Assembly: GCA_965262055.1 (NCBI GenBank)
Contig: CBDHEI010000002.1
Span: 1 to 64,000 of the forward strand
From: G958296245 sp965262055
GTDB lineage: Bacteria > Chloroflexota > Dehalococcoidia > Lucifugimonadales > G958296245
Direction: 5' to 3'
DNA: 64,000 bases
Shown here: piece after piece, positions 9,501 through 20,498 of the stretch
Layout of the letters: each line of letters begins with the position of its first letter
Numbering within the stretch: the stretch's first letter is position 1
Made by a program: the position numbers and the translations under genes
Notes under the pieces: generated by a model
Databases searched by the model: none
What the model was told of the DNA's origin: nothing
The model's input: the letters and a program-made list of their open reading frames with translations, nothing else

Positions 9501-9836
9501 ATCCAACAAAGATTGCCGTCATACGAAGCGGTCTACGGCATGGCCGACAAGGCTCCTCAGCCATCAGTGGAAACCAAACTTGACGGAGTCGGCGGTGTCG
9601 CAGTTCGGGGCCAAGCAATTTACAACCGAAAGATACGCCCTATAGTTCAAGACACCGAGCGGGGTAACTTTGCGGTTATTGACATCTACAGTGAGGACTA
9701 TGAGATAGACGTTAACCACGCTGCCGCCACTCGTCGATTGATGGCCCGTCGACCTGGAGTGATTACGTATACAGTACGGATCGGGTATTCAACGACCTAC
9801 AGAATGGGGATTAGGTCCCCGGCTCTTACATCATGA
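6531..9836 (+). CDS. Eco57I-type adenine DNA methyltransferase
   Basis: This large N6-adenine methyltransferase has 1101 residues. SAM-binding motif I is DPACGSGAYLLG (about residue 435) and catalytic motif IV is ANPPYV (about residue 615). About 400 residues precede motif I and a ~450-residue target-recognition-like region follows motif IV. This layout resembles PglX, DrmMI and type IIG proteins. It overlaps the next gene by ATGA, and the helicase at 11046 is the likely partner. An alternative start is the ATG at 6549. The 3' half (from ~8400) is visibly more AT-rich than the 5' half, consistent with exchange of the specificity region. Confidence 0.8.
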   Translation: MGESERMPIRNRDDAVEVEGRIARIFAAPAGERAAAARALFVEALDFAPASGSVDLGATAGSMALPAYAERVAYSGGVHVVYIALDTPETDRVRKSEASAAARRVAEQLDGDLLLVFTNTSASQLHLVYPSFERAQPVLRRLVVERDLSRRTAIQQVSNIYWNLRESGSVRLALDQTFDVEPVTREFFAGYKRVFQAAENNVSGFGEDVEIKRRFVQTLFNRLMFVYFLSRKGWLTFKGDKDYLNALWSDHRATEGESKNFYVNRLRPLFFAGLNNPQSRDLMRNNPVMYALIGGPPFLNGGLFEETGLDKRSGVVVPDDVIESILGDLFDRFNFTVMESTPFDVEVAVDPEMLGKVFEELVTGRHDSGAYYTPRPVVSFMCREALKGYLEGQDTSVTPEAIARFVDERDTSGISVASARKVAQTLDEVTVVDPACGSGAYLLGMMQELVELQTTLFNVGVTPKGLYDLKMHVIQRNLYGVDIDDFAVNIAMLRMWLSLAIDYEGDVPPPLPNLDFKVLCGDSLLGPDPSPSNYGDLFRHRAESVAAQLVGLKAQYMEATTGKDALRQDIERVEDELREALADSPAPAGATDWRVEFAEVFSQRRGFDIAVANPPYVVISDERLRATYKEGIYGRMNTYGLFIQRSLQVMRDGSQLTFINPRTLLTDRYFTNLRKVIKQRSHLKGVVLIGDRHNTFERVLQECIILHLTKKTEPATSYQVNTRAISIPIDLNDPEDTVAVASDRVLLDERYDGAFYIGASDFEYRVFERMNSFGVKLSNLGLRAETGKIQFDKYQEYAQPTNADDACRLIWAENVQRFTQRATRTRVGKEWLSKIITTAVNPNVTGMGIVTQRTTANEQPRRIIATLVTPDIVHSGSVYFENGTNFISLSGVGSQFAFLLAVFNSSLMEFVFRHLNSNVHVSAGEINSLPFPPIPDDDVRNEIESLVFELMKLGGVDCQPESVAQSLTYEHRLDIMVGSLYGFSPGEVESIQQRLPSYEAVYGMADKAPQPSVETKLDGVGGVAVRGQAIYNRKIRPIVQDTERGNFAVIDIYSEDYEIDVNHAAATRRLMARRPGVITYTVRIGYSTTYRMGIRSPALTS

Positions 9837-10204
9837 TTACAGGGAGAGTTTCTGAAAGCCTGGACCTGTTAGTCCCTATCGAAGTCTCAGACAGGAATGG
9901 AGTGTTTCTTCCTTTGGAAATCGTTCTGGACACCGGATTCAACGGAGACTTAGCGTTACCTAGAGAAGTAATCCAGAATCTCGGTTTGACCTATAGAGGT
10001 CAAACATCTTGGACCATCGCGACTGGCGAAGAAGCGACGATGTCCAACTATGACGGAGTAGTGTTATGGCACGGACAGCCGCGTGATGTGGTGGTCATCG
10101 AAACTGCTAGCGAATCGCTGATTGGGATGGCTTTGCTTGTCGGGAGCAGAATTACGGTTGACGCTCGGATATGCGGCGAAGTGCTGATTGAGGAAGACCC
10201 ATAA
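9833..10204 (+). CDS. Retropepsin-like aspartic protease
   Basis: This 123-residue protein carries LDTGFNGDLALP (about residues 34-45), the DTGxxG active-site pattern of clan AA single-lobe aspartic proteases. Those act as homodimers. The start overlaps the methyltransferase stop (ATGA), so it is translationally coupled. Small proteases of this kind also occur beside toxin-antitoxin and restriction genes; its substrate is unknown. Confidence 0.65.
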   Translation: MITGRVSESLDLLVPIEVSDRNGVFLPLEIVLDTGFNGDLALPREVIQNLGLTYRGQTSWTIATGEEATMSNYDGVVLWHGQPRDVVVIETASESLIGMALLVGSRITVDARICGEVLIEEDP

Positions 10205-10246
10205 ACAGGGTGAACGCGTTAATCACCAATTGAGCCTTGCATCGGG

Positions 10247-10281
10247 TACCTCTACGGCCATCCGAAGGAAACGGACTAATG
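10247..10281 (+). pseudogene. Remnant of a DUF104 antitoxin 3' end
   Basis: These 35 bases match 10557-10591, the last codons of the intact antitoxin plus the following ATG, at 31 of 35 positions. They would encode YLYGHPKETD followed by a stop. No other part of that gene copy is present. It looks like a footprint of a previous toxin-antitoxin copy, left when the present one was gained or duplicated. Confidence 0.6.
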
Positions 10282-10313
10282 CAAAGGTAAACGCTCTTTG
10301 TGGAGGAAGTCAG

Positions 10314-10589
10314 ATGAGCACCGTGCGAGCGAAGTATGCGAATGGAGTCCTTACGCCGCTTGAGCCCCTAGACCTCGAAGAGGGCGCGGAGGTAACGGTA
10401 TTGGTGGAGGGCACCCCTGGGGGAGTGTCGGAGGAGACGCCGGCGCCGAAGCAAGGGCTGGCGGGGATTGTGGAGCGGGTCCTGGAGATGCAGAAAGATG
10501 TTCCGCCGGAGGCGTGGGAAGACCTCCCCGCTGACCTCGCCAAGAACAAGAAACACTACCTCTACGGTCATCCCAAGGAAGAGGACTAA
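10314..10589 (+). CDS. DUF104 (AF2212-like) antitoxin
   Basis: This 91-residue protein begins STVRAKYANGVLTPLEPLDL and continues EEGAEVTVLVE, the AbrB-like strand pattern of the AF2212/DUF104 antitoxin family. The C-terminal half probably wraps the toxin. The ATG at 10314 follows GGAGGA; a longer frame from 10188 would overlap the upstream gene. Its stop shares a base with the PIN start (TAATG), typical of a type II toxin-antitoxin pair. Confidence 0.75.
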   Translation: MSTVRAKYANGVLTPLEPLDLEEGAEVTVLVEGTPGGVSEETPAPKQGLAGIVERVLEMQKDVPPEAWEDLPADLAKNKKHYLYGHPKEED

Positions 10590-11011
10590 TGAGTGGCGTC
10601 TTCGCTGATGCAGGCTACTGGATAGCTCTATGGAATCCCAGAGATACTCTGCACCCAAGGGCAGTCAGCGTTGCCGATGGCCTCGGGACAACTAACGTCG
10701 TGACAACCCAAATGGTCTTGACCGAGACACTTGACGCTATGGCGGGCATGGGGGAATTCCGTCGACGATTGGCAATACGGATGATTCACGACCTGGAGAC
10801 CGACCCGTACGTTGAGGTCGTCGAGCAGACGGGGGCGCAGTTCAGGGCTGCGGTGGAGCGGTACGCCGCTCGCAGTGACCAGCGGTGGAGTCTTACGGAC
10901 TGCGCCAGCTTTCTGGTCATGGAGGAGCGCGGCATCACCGAGGCATTGGCCTACGACCGGGACTTTGAACAAGCTGGCTTCGCCGCCCTGCTGAGAGGGG
11001 GGCAGGCATGA
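10589..11011 (+). CDS. PIN-domain toxin (VapC-like ribonuclease)
   Basis: This 140-residue PIN protein has acidic residues at FADAGYWIAL (start), TETLDAM (middle) and LTDCASF near residue 97, then ALAYDRDFEQAGF, which fit the metal-binding quartet. The family cleaves RNA when freed from its antitoxin. It is coupled to the DUF104 antitoxin and sits between the methyltransferase and the helicase, where it may stabilise the restriction module. Confidence 0.8.
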   Translation: MSGVFADAGYWIALWNPRDTLHPRAVSVADGLGTTNVVTTQMVLTETLDAMAGMGEFRRRLAIRMIHDLETDPYVEVVEQTGAQFRAAVERYAARSDQRWSLTDCASFLVMEERGITEALAYDRDFEQAGFAALLRGGQA

Positions 11012-11045
11012 TGCCAAGCCACTCCTCCCATACAGGTGCAAGCTG

Positions 11046-14000
11046 TTGAATATCCTGCACTCCACGACGGACCCCACGCTGCTGGCTCGCCTGAAGGAGA
11101 TGCTGGGCAGTTCCGCCAAGGCCGACATCGCTGTCGGCTACTTCTTCATCGGCGGCTTCGGGGCCGTCGCCGACGACCTGGCGCGACTGGACAAGGTGCG
11201 CATTTTGGTGGGGCGCACGGACCGGCAGGTGCTGGAGGAGGTCGCCCTGGGCCTCCAGCAGCACCAAGCCCTGCGTGCCCGGCTGGACGTGGACGCCCTC
11301 GTGCGCCGCAGCCAGCGAAGCCAGATAGCCCAGGAGACCGTCGCCCGCGTCGCAGAGGGCGTGGCCGTGCTCCCTCAGGAACAGGGCACAGAGGCCGCTG
11401 TCTCGAAGCTGAGGGACATAGTGTCCCTCGGCAAGGTGGAGGTGCGGGCCTACCTGCGAAGCCCTCTTCACGCCAAGGCGTACCTCTGCTGGTATAACAA
11501 CCACGCCGAACCCGGCGCGGCAGTAGTCGGCTCATCCAACCTCACCCTAGCTGGGTTCACTGGCAACACGGAGCTCAACGTGCGCGTCACCGGCGACGCG
11601 GAGATGGCAGCCCTGCGCGAATGGTTCGACGCGCTGTGGGGAGACTCGGAAGACATCAGCGCCGCCCTCGTCACGGAGCTGGAGCGGTCGTGGGTCCTGG
11701 CCAAGACCCCACCGTACCACGTGTATCTGAAGGCGCTCTACGAGCTCTACTACACCGACGTGGGAGGCGGTGAACTGACAGTTCCGCCACGAGACCAAGA
11801 GCTGGCCAACTTCCAGTTGGACGCCGTGCGCCGCGGGCTGTCCATGATCGACGCCTACGGAGGGTGCTACATCGGCGACGTGGTGGGTCTGGGCAAGACC
11901 TTCATCGGAGCGGAACTGCTGCGCCAGCTTCGGGTGAGCTACCCCAGCGAGGGGCCGCCGCTCATTCTCTGCCCGGCCAGACTGAAGCCCATGTGGGAGG
12001 TGTTCAACGAGCGGTTCGCCTTGGGGGCGGAAGTCGTCTCCCATAGCATGATAGCTGCCCCTGCTGAAGCCGAGTTCGACGAGGAACTGGGGCGCTACGT
12101 GGACGCAGCCCAGCTCGGACAAGGCATCGCCCTTGAGCAAACATACCGCAATCGCGGGCCTGTACTGGTGGACGAGGCTCACAACTTCCGCAACATCAAC
12201 CAGCGTTCCAGAGGACTTACCAGCTACCTGGAATCGGGCGACCACAAGCTGATTCTGCTCAGCGCCACGCCACAGAACCTGGGTCCCATGGACATCTACC
12301 GCCAGCTCCGGCTGTTCCTCCACGACACGGAGCATGGCCTGAACATCGAGCCGGTCAGCCTGGAGGCCTACTTCCACAATGCCCAGGAGTGGCTGGCCTA
12401 CCGCGCCCTGTACGAGAACTACGAGGCGGAGTTCAGGGTGTGGCAGGCTTCTGGGTCGGTCGGAGCGCCTCCGTTGCCTCCTGACAAGCCTAAGGTGCCC
12501 AAGGCGGAGATAGACCAAGTGTTGCTCCCAGTGTTCATACGCCGCCGCCGAAAGGACATACGGGACCTGTACGGAGACACGGCCCTCGTGGACGGCAAGC
12601 CGGTGCGCTTTCCCGACCCCGTATTGGATAACGTGGAGTACCGGCTGGACAAGGTGTATGCGAAGGCAGGATCACTGGAAGAACTTGAGGCGTTGCTGCA
12701 CGAGCACACGGCGGCAAGGTATCGGGCCACTGAGTACATCAAAGAAGAAGCCAAGGCGAAGCCGGAGTACCGCGACCTCTTCCGGGCAGGGGACAGGATC
12801 GCCCGGCTGATGGGCGTGCTGCTGCTGAAGCGGCTGGAGTCCAGCATCGAGGCCTTCCGCTCCACGCTACACTCCCTAATAAACAGTAACCGGAACTTCC
12901 GAGAGGCGCTGGCCTCCGACTTCGTTCCCATCGGCAGCACGGCGACGCGCCTGCTGGCTGGCCAGTCCTTCGACGTGGACGACCTGCTGGAAGTTCTCAA
13001 ACAGGAAGAGCAGCGCCGTCAGCAAGCGGGCAGCGAGCGCGACAAGCTGGTCCACAGTGTCGTAGACTTCGATGCCGACAGGTGGATGCGAAACCTCGAT
13101 GCTGACCACGACGTGCTCAAAGACATTCTGGGGCGTGTCGAGGGAATCGGGCCGGAGGACGACGACAAGCTTCGGGCTCTGCGGGATTTCCTAGTTCGGC
13201 CTGAAGTGCAGGCGGGAAAGGTGTTGGTCTTCTCCGAGGCCGAGACGACCGTGGAGTATCTCTACAGGGAGTTGAATCCCAACGGGCAGCAGGCGGACAT
13301 CGTGCGGCTGACCGGCAGCACCAGCCAGGATGCCGAGAGAATCGTGAAGCGGTTCTCCCCAACGTGGAACCTGGGAGCACGCGAAGCCATGCCCGGTCCT
13401 GAGATTCGGGTGTTACTAGCGACGGACATCGTATCCGAAGGCCAGAACCTGCAGGACTGTGCCTGTGTGCTGAACTACGACCTGCACTGGAACCCGGTGC
13501 GGCTTATCCAGCGGTTCGGGCGCGTCGACCGCATTGGCACCGAGCACGAGGTGATCAACCTGCACAACATGTGGCCCGACGTCGCGGTGGACGCCGAACT
13601 GTTGCTGACCCAACGGCTCCACCGGCGTATACAGTCGTTCCACGACCTTATCGGGCTGGACAGCAAGCTGCTCTCGGATGCCGAACGGCTTAATGCAAGC
13701 GCGATGTACCGCATCTACGAGGGCAAGACCCTGCCCGAGATGGACGACGGGCTGGACGAGGTGGCTGCCAATCAGCGGGCCATAACCCTGCTCCAGCGCA
13801 TCCAGGAAGATGACCCGGACTTGTGGCGAACGATCACCCATCTGCCCGACGGCATACGCTCCGCCTTGTCGGCGCGCACGCAACAGCCTTCGGCCGTGAA
13901 CGACCGCTACGCGCAGAACGTGCTGGCGGTTGAGGGAACGCAGGCCCCTCTTATTTCGCCGGCGACGATGGCATCCATATCGTCTCCCTTCGATGACCCA

Positions 14001-14540
14001 AGGCAGGGGGAGACGCTGGTCCTGCTGAGCGCCGGGGGGGTGAGAAGCTGCTATGCGGTCGGCAGTGGCGTGGAGCCGCGCGCCCTTAGCCCGGCGCAAC
14101 TCATCGCGGCGGCCGAGTGCAGCCCAAACACATCTGCCCAGCAACTGCCCACAGACACGAACGAGCGCGTCATGGCCGCGTTCGAGGCATTCAGCATAGA
14201 CTTCCAACGACGGCTGGGCAGGGCCAGAAGACCGCGTGACACAAGGGCACGCCGGTACATCTCACGTCACCTCGGCATCGCCATGCGCGAGGCCCATGAG
14301 GACGCGGGACTGTTGAGCCGCATCGAAGTGCTGCGGCAGATATTCCTGGGGGAGGTGTCGCCACAGGTTGAGACCGCCCTGGGCGAGATCAGGAATCTGA
14401 GGCTTGAGGGCTCCGTACTTCTAACCCGACTCGAAGCTCTCCGGGAGCGTTACCGCCTCAACCCGCTCGACGATGCCGACCGGTCCCAGCCTGCGGAGCC
14501 GCAGATCATTCGCATCGTCTGTTCGGACGGGATTGTGTGA
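11046..14540 (+). CDS. PLD-nuclease/SNF2 helicase fusion
   Basis: This 1164-residue protein begins with a phospholipase-D-type nuclease domain (LHAKAYL...GSSNLT, about residues 140-170), the HKD signature. An SNF2-class motor follows: Walker A GDVVGLGKT (about 277), VDEAHNFRN (about 377), LLSATPQN (about 407), and helicase-C motifs TDIVSEGQNLQD and QRFGRVDRIG (about 795-840). The start is TTG with AGGTG upstream. With the methyltransferase at 6531 it would form a translocating restriction system. Parts resemble DrmD/DrmMI of DISARM, but drmA, drmB and drmC are absent, so I do not call it DISARM. Confidence 0.75.
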   Translation: MNILHSTTDPTLLARLKEMLGSSAKADIAVGYFFIGGFGAVADDLARLDKVRILVGRTDRQVLEEVALGLQQHQALRARLDVDALVRRSQRSQIAQETVARVAEGVAVLPQEQGTEAAVSKLRDIVSLGKVEVRAYLRSPLHAKAYLCWYNNHAEPGAAVVGSSNLTLAGFTGNTELNVRVTGDAEMAALREWFDALWGDSEDISAALVTELERSWVLAKTPPYHVYLKALYELYYTDVGGGELTVPPRDQELANFQLDAVRRGLSMIDAYGGCYIGDVVGLGKTFIGAELLRQLRVSYPSEGPPLILCPARLKPMWEVFNERFALGAEVVSHSMIAAPAEAEFDEELGRYVDAAQLGQGIALEQTYRNRGPVLVDEAHNFRNINQRSRGLTSYLESGDHKLILLSATPQNLGPMDIYRQLRLFLHDTEHGLNIEPVSLEAYFHNAQEWLAYRALYENYEAEFRVWQASGSVGAPPLPPDKPKVPKAEIDQVLLPVFIRRRRKDIRDLYGDTALVDGKPVRFPDPVLDNVEYRLDKVYAKAGSLEELEALLHEHTAARYRATEYIKEEAKAKPEYRDLFRAGDRIARLMGVLLLKRLESSIEAFRSTLHSLINSNRNFREALASDFVPIGSTATRLLAGQSFDVDDLLEVLKQEEQRRQQAGSERDKLVHSVVDFDADRWMRNLDADHDVLKDILGRVEGIGPEDDDKLRALRDFLVRPEVQAGKVLVFSEAETTVEYLYRELNPNGQQADIVRLTGSTSQDAERIVKRFSPTWNLGAREAMPGPEIRVLLATDIVSEGQNLQDCACVLNYDLHWNPVRLIQRFGRVDRIGTEHEVINLHNMWPDVAVDAELLLTQRLHRRIQSFHDLIGLDSKLLSDAERLNASAMYRIYEGKTLPEMDDGLDEVAANQRAITLLQRIQEDDPDLWRTITHLPDGIRSALSARTQQPSAVNDRYAQNVLAVEGTQAPLISPATMASISSPFDDPRQGETLVLLSAGGVRSCYAVGSGVEPRALSPAQLIAAAECSPNTSAQQLPTDTNERVMAAFEAFSIDFQRRLGRARRPRDTRARRYISRHLGIAMREAHEDAGLLSRIEVLRQIFLGEVSPQVETALGEIRNLRLEGSVLLTRLEALRERYRLNPLDDADRSQPAEPQIIRIVCSDGIV

Positions 14541-14560
14541 GAGGATGGGGGCAATGCGCC

Positions 14561-14665
14561 TCACAGCGCCATCCTCATCTCAAAGATGGTTCTGTCTACC
14601 GTCAACTTAGGCCCACCAGACTTGACGAAATCAAGAACTTTCACCCTGAGGTTCACGCTGGCCCT
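14561..14665 (-). pseudogene. Serine-recombinase C-terminal remnant
   Basis: On the minus strand a 35-codon open stretch ends KVLDFVKSGGPKLTVDRT and then a short tail and stop. This is close to the C-terminus of the recombinase at 34614-36260 (VLDFVKSGPPRFTVDRTG). The plus strand over the same bases (14586-14669) reads VLSTVNLGPPDLTKSRT, close to the tail of the opposing recombinase (VLSTVNRGGPDLTKSRT). No other recombinase sequence remains here. It may be a recombination scar or an attachment-site core. Confidence 0.55.
14589..14638. repeat. Recombinase-tail repeat, copy A (inverted relative to 36156-36205)
   Basis: Aligned without gaps to the reverse complement of 36156-36205, 39 of 50 positions match. 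This includes an exact 20-mer, GACTTGACGAAATCAAGAAC (14619-14638), and an exact GTTCTGTC at the other end. The two copies bracket 21.5 kb. Confidence 0.7.
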
Positions 14666-14704
14666 CTAACTCGGAATGACCACAGCGACCTCAGGTCTAT
14701 CATG

Positions 14705-14725
14705 AGGGGGCACTTCCCGCCCCCT
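14705..14725. terminator. Terminator-like hairpin between convergent genes
   Basis: AGGGGGC (14705-14711) pairs with GCCCCCT (14719-14725) around a 7-nt loop. It lies between the convergent helicase and HEPN-like genes. There is no T-run, so intrinsic termination is uncertain. Confidence 0.4.
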
Positions 14726-14897
14726 GGCAAAGTCGATAGTCAGGCTCCCCGTGCGCTTAGGGATTCGTCGGCTCCATCCCCTGCGGCGCTCGTCGCCGAC
14801 GGCATCTCGTATCAACAGTCTCGGCTATATCGTCGGCAGGGGTAGGAACACACGATGACCGAACAGTGGCGTATCGAACACCGGGAGGTCAGCTTGG

Positions 14898-15443
14898 TCA
14901 ACTGAGGAGGAAATCGGTCCAACTGGGCTGGTCTCGTTGTTCGACTATCTTGAGAATGCCGTTGCGGCACAGCTTCGTGGCCTTGTCGACCAAAGACACA
15001 TCCGCCTTCTTAGTAGGTGTCGAACCGTGGATGACTCTTGAAGCGAGTCCGTAGAAGTCCGCCAACGTTTTTCGTATCGCCCTGCGGTCATCCAGACGAG
15101 TGCCTAAATGACGCGCGCCAGTGATGGACAGTCGGAACCCTAGCTCACCTTGGATTGAATCGAGATACAGGGATTCTAGCGCGATGCGAAGATCAATAAG
15201 GCGGTCTGGATTCAACACGCCGGGCGTAGCCGCCTCGGTCCAGCGAGTCACGGCAATTTGAAACCTTTCATCAGAGTCAAGGCGTCGTTGCAACTCGCTG
15301 CTCAGTGCCCAAGCTCTCTGTAAGCCCTTCCTGCACAGGTTTGGGGTGGGTGGATCAAACGACGACAGCTTGGTGACCCCCGTATAGAGACTGTGTGTCA
15401 CGTCCTTACTAAGCTGCTCGATTCTCAGTCCCTGTCCTGCCAA
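14898..15443 (-). CDS. HEPN-like hypothetical protein, C-terminal ORF
   Basis: This 181-residue helical protein contains LRIALESLYL and FYGLASRVIHGST. That resembles the R..HG region of HEPN-type C-termini found in defence-associated proteins. The start would be TTG at 15443, 19 bp inside the upstream ORF in another frame. Homologous proteins may be single chains, in which case this ORF and the next (15425-16252) would be one gene broken by a frameshift. No enzymatic activity can be assigned. Confidence 0.5.
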   Translation of the reverse strand: MAGQGLRIEQLSKDVTHSLYTGVTKLSSFDPPTPNLCRKGLQRAWALSSELQRRLDSDERFQIAVTRWTEAATPGVLNPDRLIDLRIALESLYLDSIQGELGFRLSITGARHLGTRLDDRRAIRKTLADFYGLASRVIHGSTPTKKADVSLVDKATKLCRNGILKIVEQRDQPSWTDFLLS

Positions 15444-16252
15444 GCCAATACGCCTTCCGGTTGTGAAGGCACTCGCATCACCGAAATCGTTCCAACTCCA
15501 TGCAGAGCCAACCCGCCGTTGCAGACCAGAGACAACGCGAGGAAGAACGTGTCGAGTGAAACCTCACCCAGTGCCGTGCAAGTCTGGAGAGGAGGATGTG
15601 CATCGGCGCTTTGCCGCGGAACAAAGAGGGCAGAGTGCGTTGACGCGTCCACCTCCAATACGGCGTGCCCAAGTATGTCAGCCACCAATTCCCATCGCAG
15701 ATCGGGCATCGACATCGGCAATGAATCTGACGAGACTGGCAGCCGATACATGCGCAGACCTTCATCTAATTCAATGCTCTCGTCAATGTATACGCCAGCC
15801 AGCACCACACAAATCGTGTAATGCCGTGGTTCTCCGCCAGCCCATACACTGACCAATTCGGCCGCCCGGTCGGCTCCGAGGACTGCGGCAGCGCGAATGA
15901 GACCTTTGGCAAGACCTGACACAGAGGAGCTAGAGTGGATTTCTAGCGCTCTGTCAGGCGTTGCGCTTATATTAACTAGTTCGTCGCCAACTACGGGAAA
16001 CGAGTGCCCGATACGATCGGTGCTAACGTCTATGTACCCGCTTAACCGATCACGAAGATGGTCGGCCACGGAACCGACCCAATCGTCGACAACCTCTGGA
16101 TTCGCCGACAAGACCTCCCGGGTTTCGGGTGTACCCCAACGGGCCAGAGGAATTGCTTGGCGCAATCCATCCGCTGAATGGACCTTCCCACCTTCAGTTT
16201 GGAACTTGGTGTGAGCCAATGCCTGGGCCAATGAAGCAGCCAACTCTGTCAT
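15425..16252 (-). CDS. Hypothetical protein, N-terminal partner of the HEPN-like ORF
   Basis: This 275-residue protein has no family that I recognise. It has a mixed alpha/beta middle (VVLAGVYIDESIELDEGLRM) and a small-residue-rich C-terminus (LALSLVCNGGLALHGVG). It starts 52 bp after the hsdR stop, same strand, at the 3' end of the type I operon. It overlaps the downstream HEPN-like ORF by 19 bp in a different frame. This could be coupling between two proteins or a frameshifted fusion. Confidence 0.5.
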   Translation of the reverse strand: MTELAASLAQALAHTKFQTEGGKVHSADGLRQAIPLARWGTPETREVLSANPEVVDDWVGSVADHLRDRLSGYIDVSTDRIGHSFPVVGDELVNISATPDRALEIHSSSSVSGLAKGLIRAAAVLGADRAAELVSVWAGGEPRHYTICVVLAGVYIDESIELDEGLRMYRLPVSSDSLPMSMPDLRWELVADILGHAVLEVDASTHSALFVPRQSADAHPPLQTCTALGEVSLDTFFLALSLVCNGGLALHGVGTISVMRVPSQPEGVLAWQDRD

Positions 16253-16304
16253 GGCAATAACCTCATTGCACCCTGCCGGCGTCTGGGCCGCTGTGACTTG
16301 TGCA

Positions 16305-19444
<3,140 letters not shown>

Positions 19445-19448
<4 letters not shown>

Positions 19449-19957
19449 TTCGTCCAGTCCACGACGCCAACGATTGCTAGGATAACCATGACCGTCAGAA
19501 CCACATGAAGCCCAGCGAAGAGAATAGGTATCCACCGTTCGATCTTCGTCACAGCACGATATGGCGTGCCTTGTCCCTCCTCAGCCAATCGCCACTCATA
19601 CTTGTACATCGCCGCTGGCAGATGCTGCTCGAACTCATGAATCACGTCAAACTTGATACGATTCAGGTCGGCATGTGACTTGATGATCAGATACCAGAGC
19701 AGAGATACAGGAATTCCTATAACGGGAATGAGCAGCGTCCAGTACCCTTGGCCGAAATTTGCGGACTGTAGGCCGTATAGCGCAACCAGCGCGGCGTTGA
19801 TGGTCAGCAGGTAGCGGTTTGAGATGACACGCCGTGAGCTAACATTCTCAGCAGATTGCACGTAGAGCTTGTACTGCTCCAAGAGGTCTGAGACGAAGGA
19901 ATCACCGTAGGACTCCTTCTCTTGTCGAATCAGACTCTTGTCTGGCTGCTCATTCAT
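19445..19957 (-). CDS. RipA-like multi-pass membrane protein
   Basis: This 170-residue membrane protein (from the ATG at 19957) has a hydrophilic N-terminus, then paired hydrophobic helices (YLLTINAALVALYG and LLIPVIGIPVSLLWYLII). A helical cytosolic-looking segment (FEQHLPAAMYKYEWRLAEE) and a last hydrophobic pair near the C-terminus follow. The YKLYVQSAENVSSRR start and overall layout resemble the RipA family of octameric membrane proteins. It is 4 bp from the TIR gene and overlaps hsdR, so it may be the membrane effector for the TIR signal (inference). Confidence 0.55.
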
Positions 19958-19961
19958 CAGG

Positions 19962-20351
19962 CTATCTCGCACCAGCAATGAGATTCTTTAGGTTCTCCCA
20001 GGTCCACTTGTATATCTTGTCTGAACTGCGTGCCATCGCAGGCTTGGTACAGTTCCCACTAGGACGGCCCCACAGCAGGAAGTACGGATTCCCTTCTTCT
20101 TGGGTAATTGTTAACTCGGCGGCAACTCCCTTCGCTGTATGGGTGTATTCTCCGCAAATGATGATGGTGAGGTCGGTTCTACGTATTCGGTCTCGGACTT
20201 TAGCCCTCCAATTGCCCTCAAAAGGCTCTTTGACTGACCAGTCTGCGATTGCGAACGGTGAGTTAGGGTTCTTCGCTTGACCCACCAATGCGTCCCTAAG
20301 TTCCTCATCATGGTCGTAGTCGAAGCTGATGAATGCTCGTTTCATGGCCAT
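19962..20351 (-). CDS. ThsB-like TIR-domain protein
   Basis: This 129-residue single-domain protein matches the TIR-like family that includes ThsB of Thoeris (PF08937/DUF1863 type). It opens with AFISFDYDHD, has ADWSVKEPFEGNW, then the strand TIIICGEYTH, a likely catalytic Glu in GVAAELTI, and ends KWTWENLKNLI. ThsB proteins convert NAD+ to a signalling molecule after phage sensing. No ThsA (SIR2-SLOG) gene is present. The only gene pairable with it is the membrane protein directly downstream. GAGGGTG precedes the ATG. Confidence 0.75.
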   Translation of the reverse strand: MAMKRAFISFDYDHDEELRDALVGQAKNPNSPFAIADWSVKEPFEGNWRAKVRDRIRRTDLTIIICGEYTHTAKGVAAELTITQEEGNPYFLLWGRPSGNCTKPAMARSSDKIYKWTWENLKNLIAGAR

Positions 20352-20372
20352 AATTCAGTGCACCCTCGAAGT

Positions 20373-20498
20373 CTAGTCATCTGTTTTGTCAATGGCGGTC
20401 AAGGCTGCTATGCCCGGCCTGGGGGCCTCATTGCGGGCGAGGCCCAATGGCGAGTCAAGCAAGGCCTGTTCAACGTCTGCTTCGGTGAGCATAGCCAT
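20373..20498 (-). pseudogene. 41-codon remnant of an hsdR 5' end
   Basis: The small frame starts MAMLTEADVEQALLD and stops after 41 codons. Against the hsdR start (ITEAEVEWAALD) it aligns over 54 bp with about 39 identical bases. It lies directly after kwaB, in the place where hsdR would be if the TIR and membrane genes were absent. It is probably a broken start of a different hsdR allele. Confidence 0.55.

Noticed and set aside
10188..10313. N-terminal extension of the DUF104 antitoxin
   Set aside because: It overlaps the protease gene and the antitoxin-tail remnant in another frame; the ATG at 10314 has a strong GGAGGA.
6531..14540. Complete DISARM system
   Set aside because: Only drmMI/drmD-like genes are present; drmA, drmB and drmC are missing, and the helicase carries a fused PLD domain.
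14537..14845. Rightward 102-residue ORF overlapping the helicase stop
   Set aside because: No family resemblance, and it crosses the recombinase-tail remnant and a hairpin.
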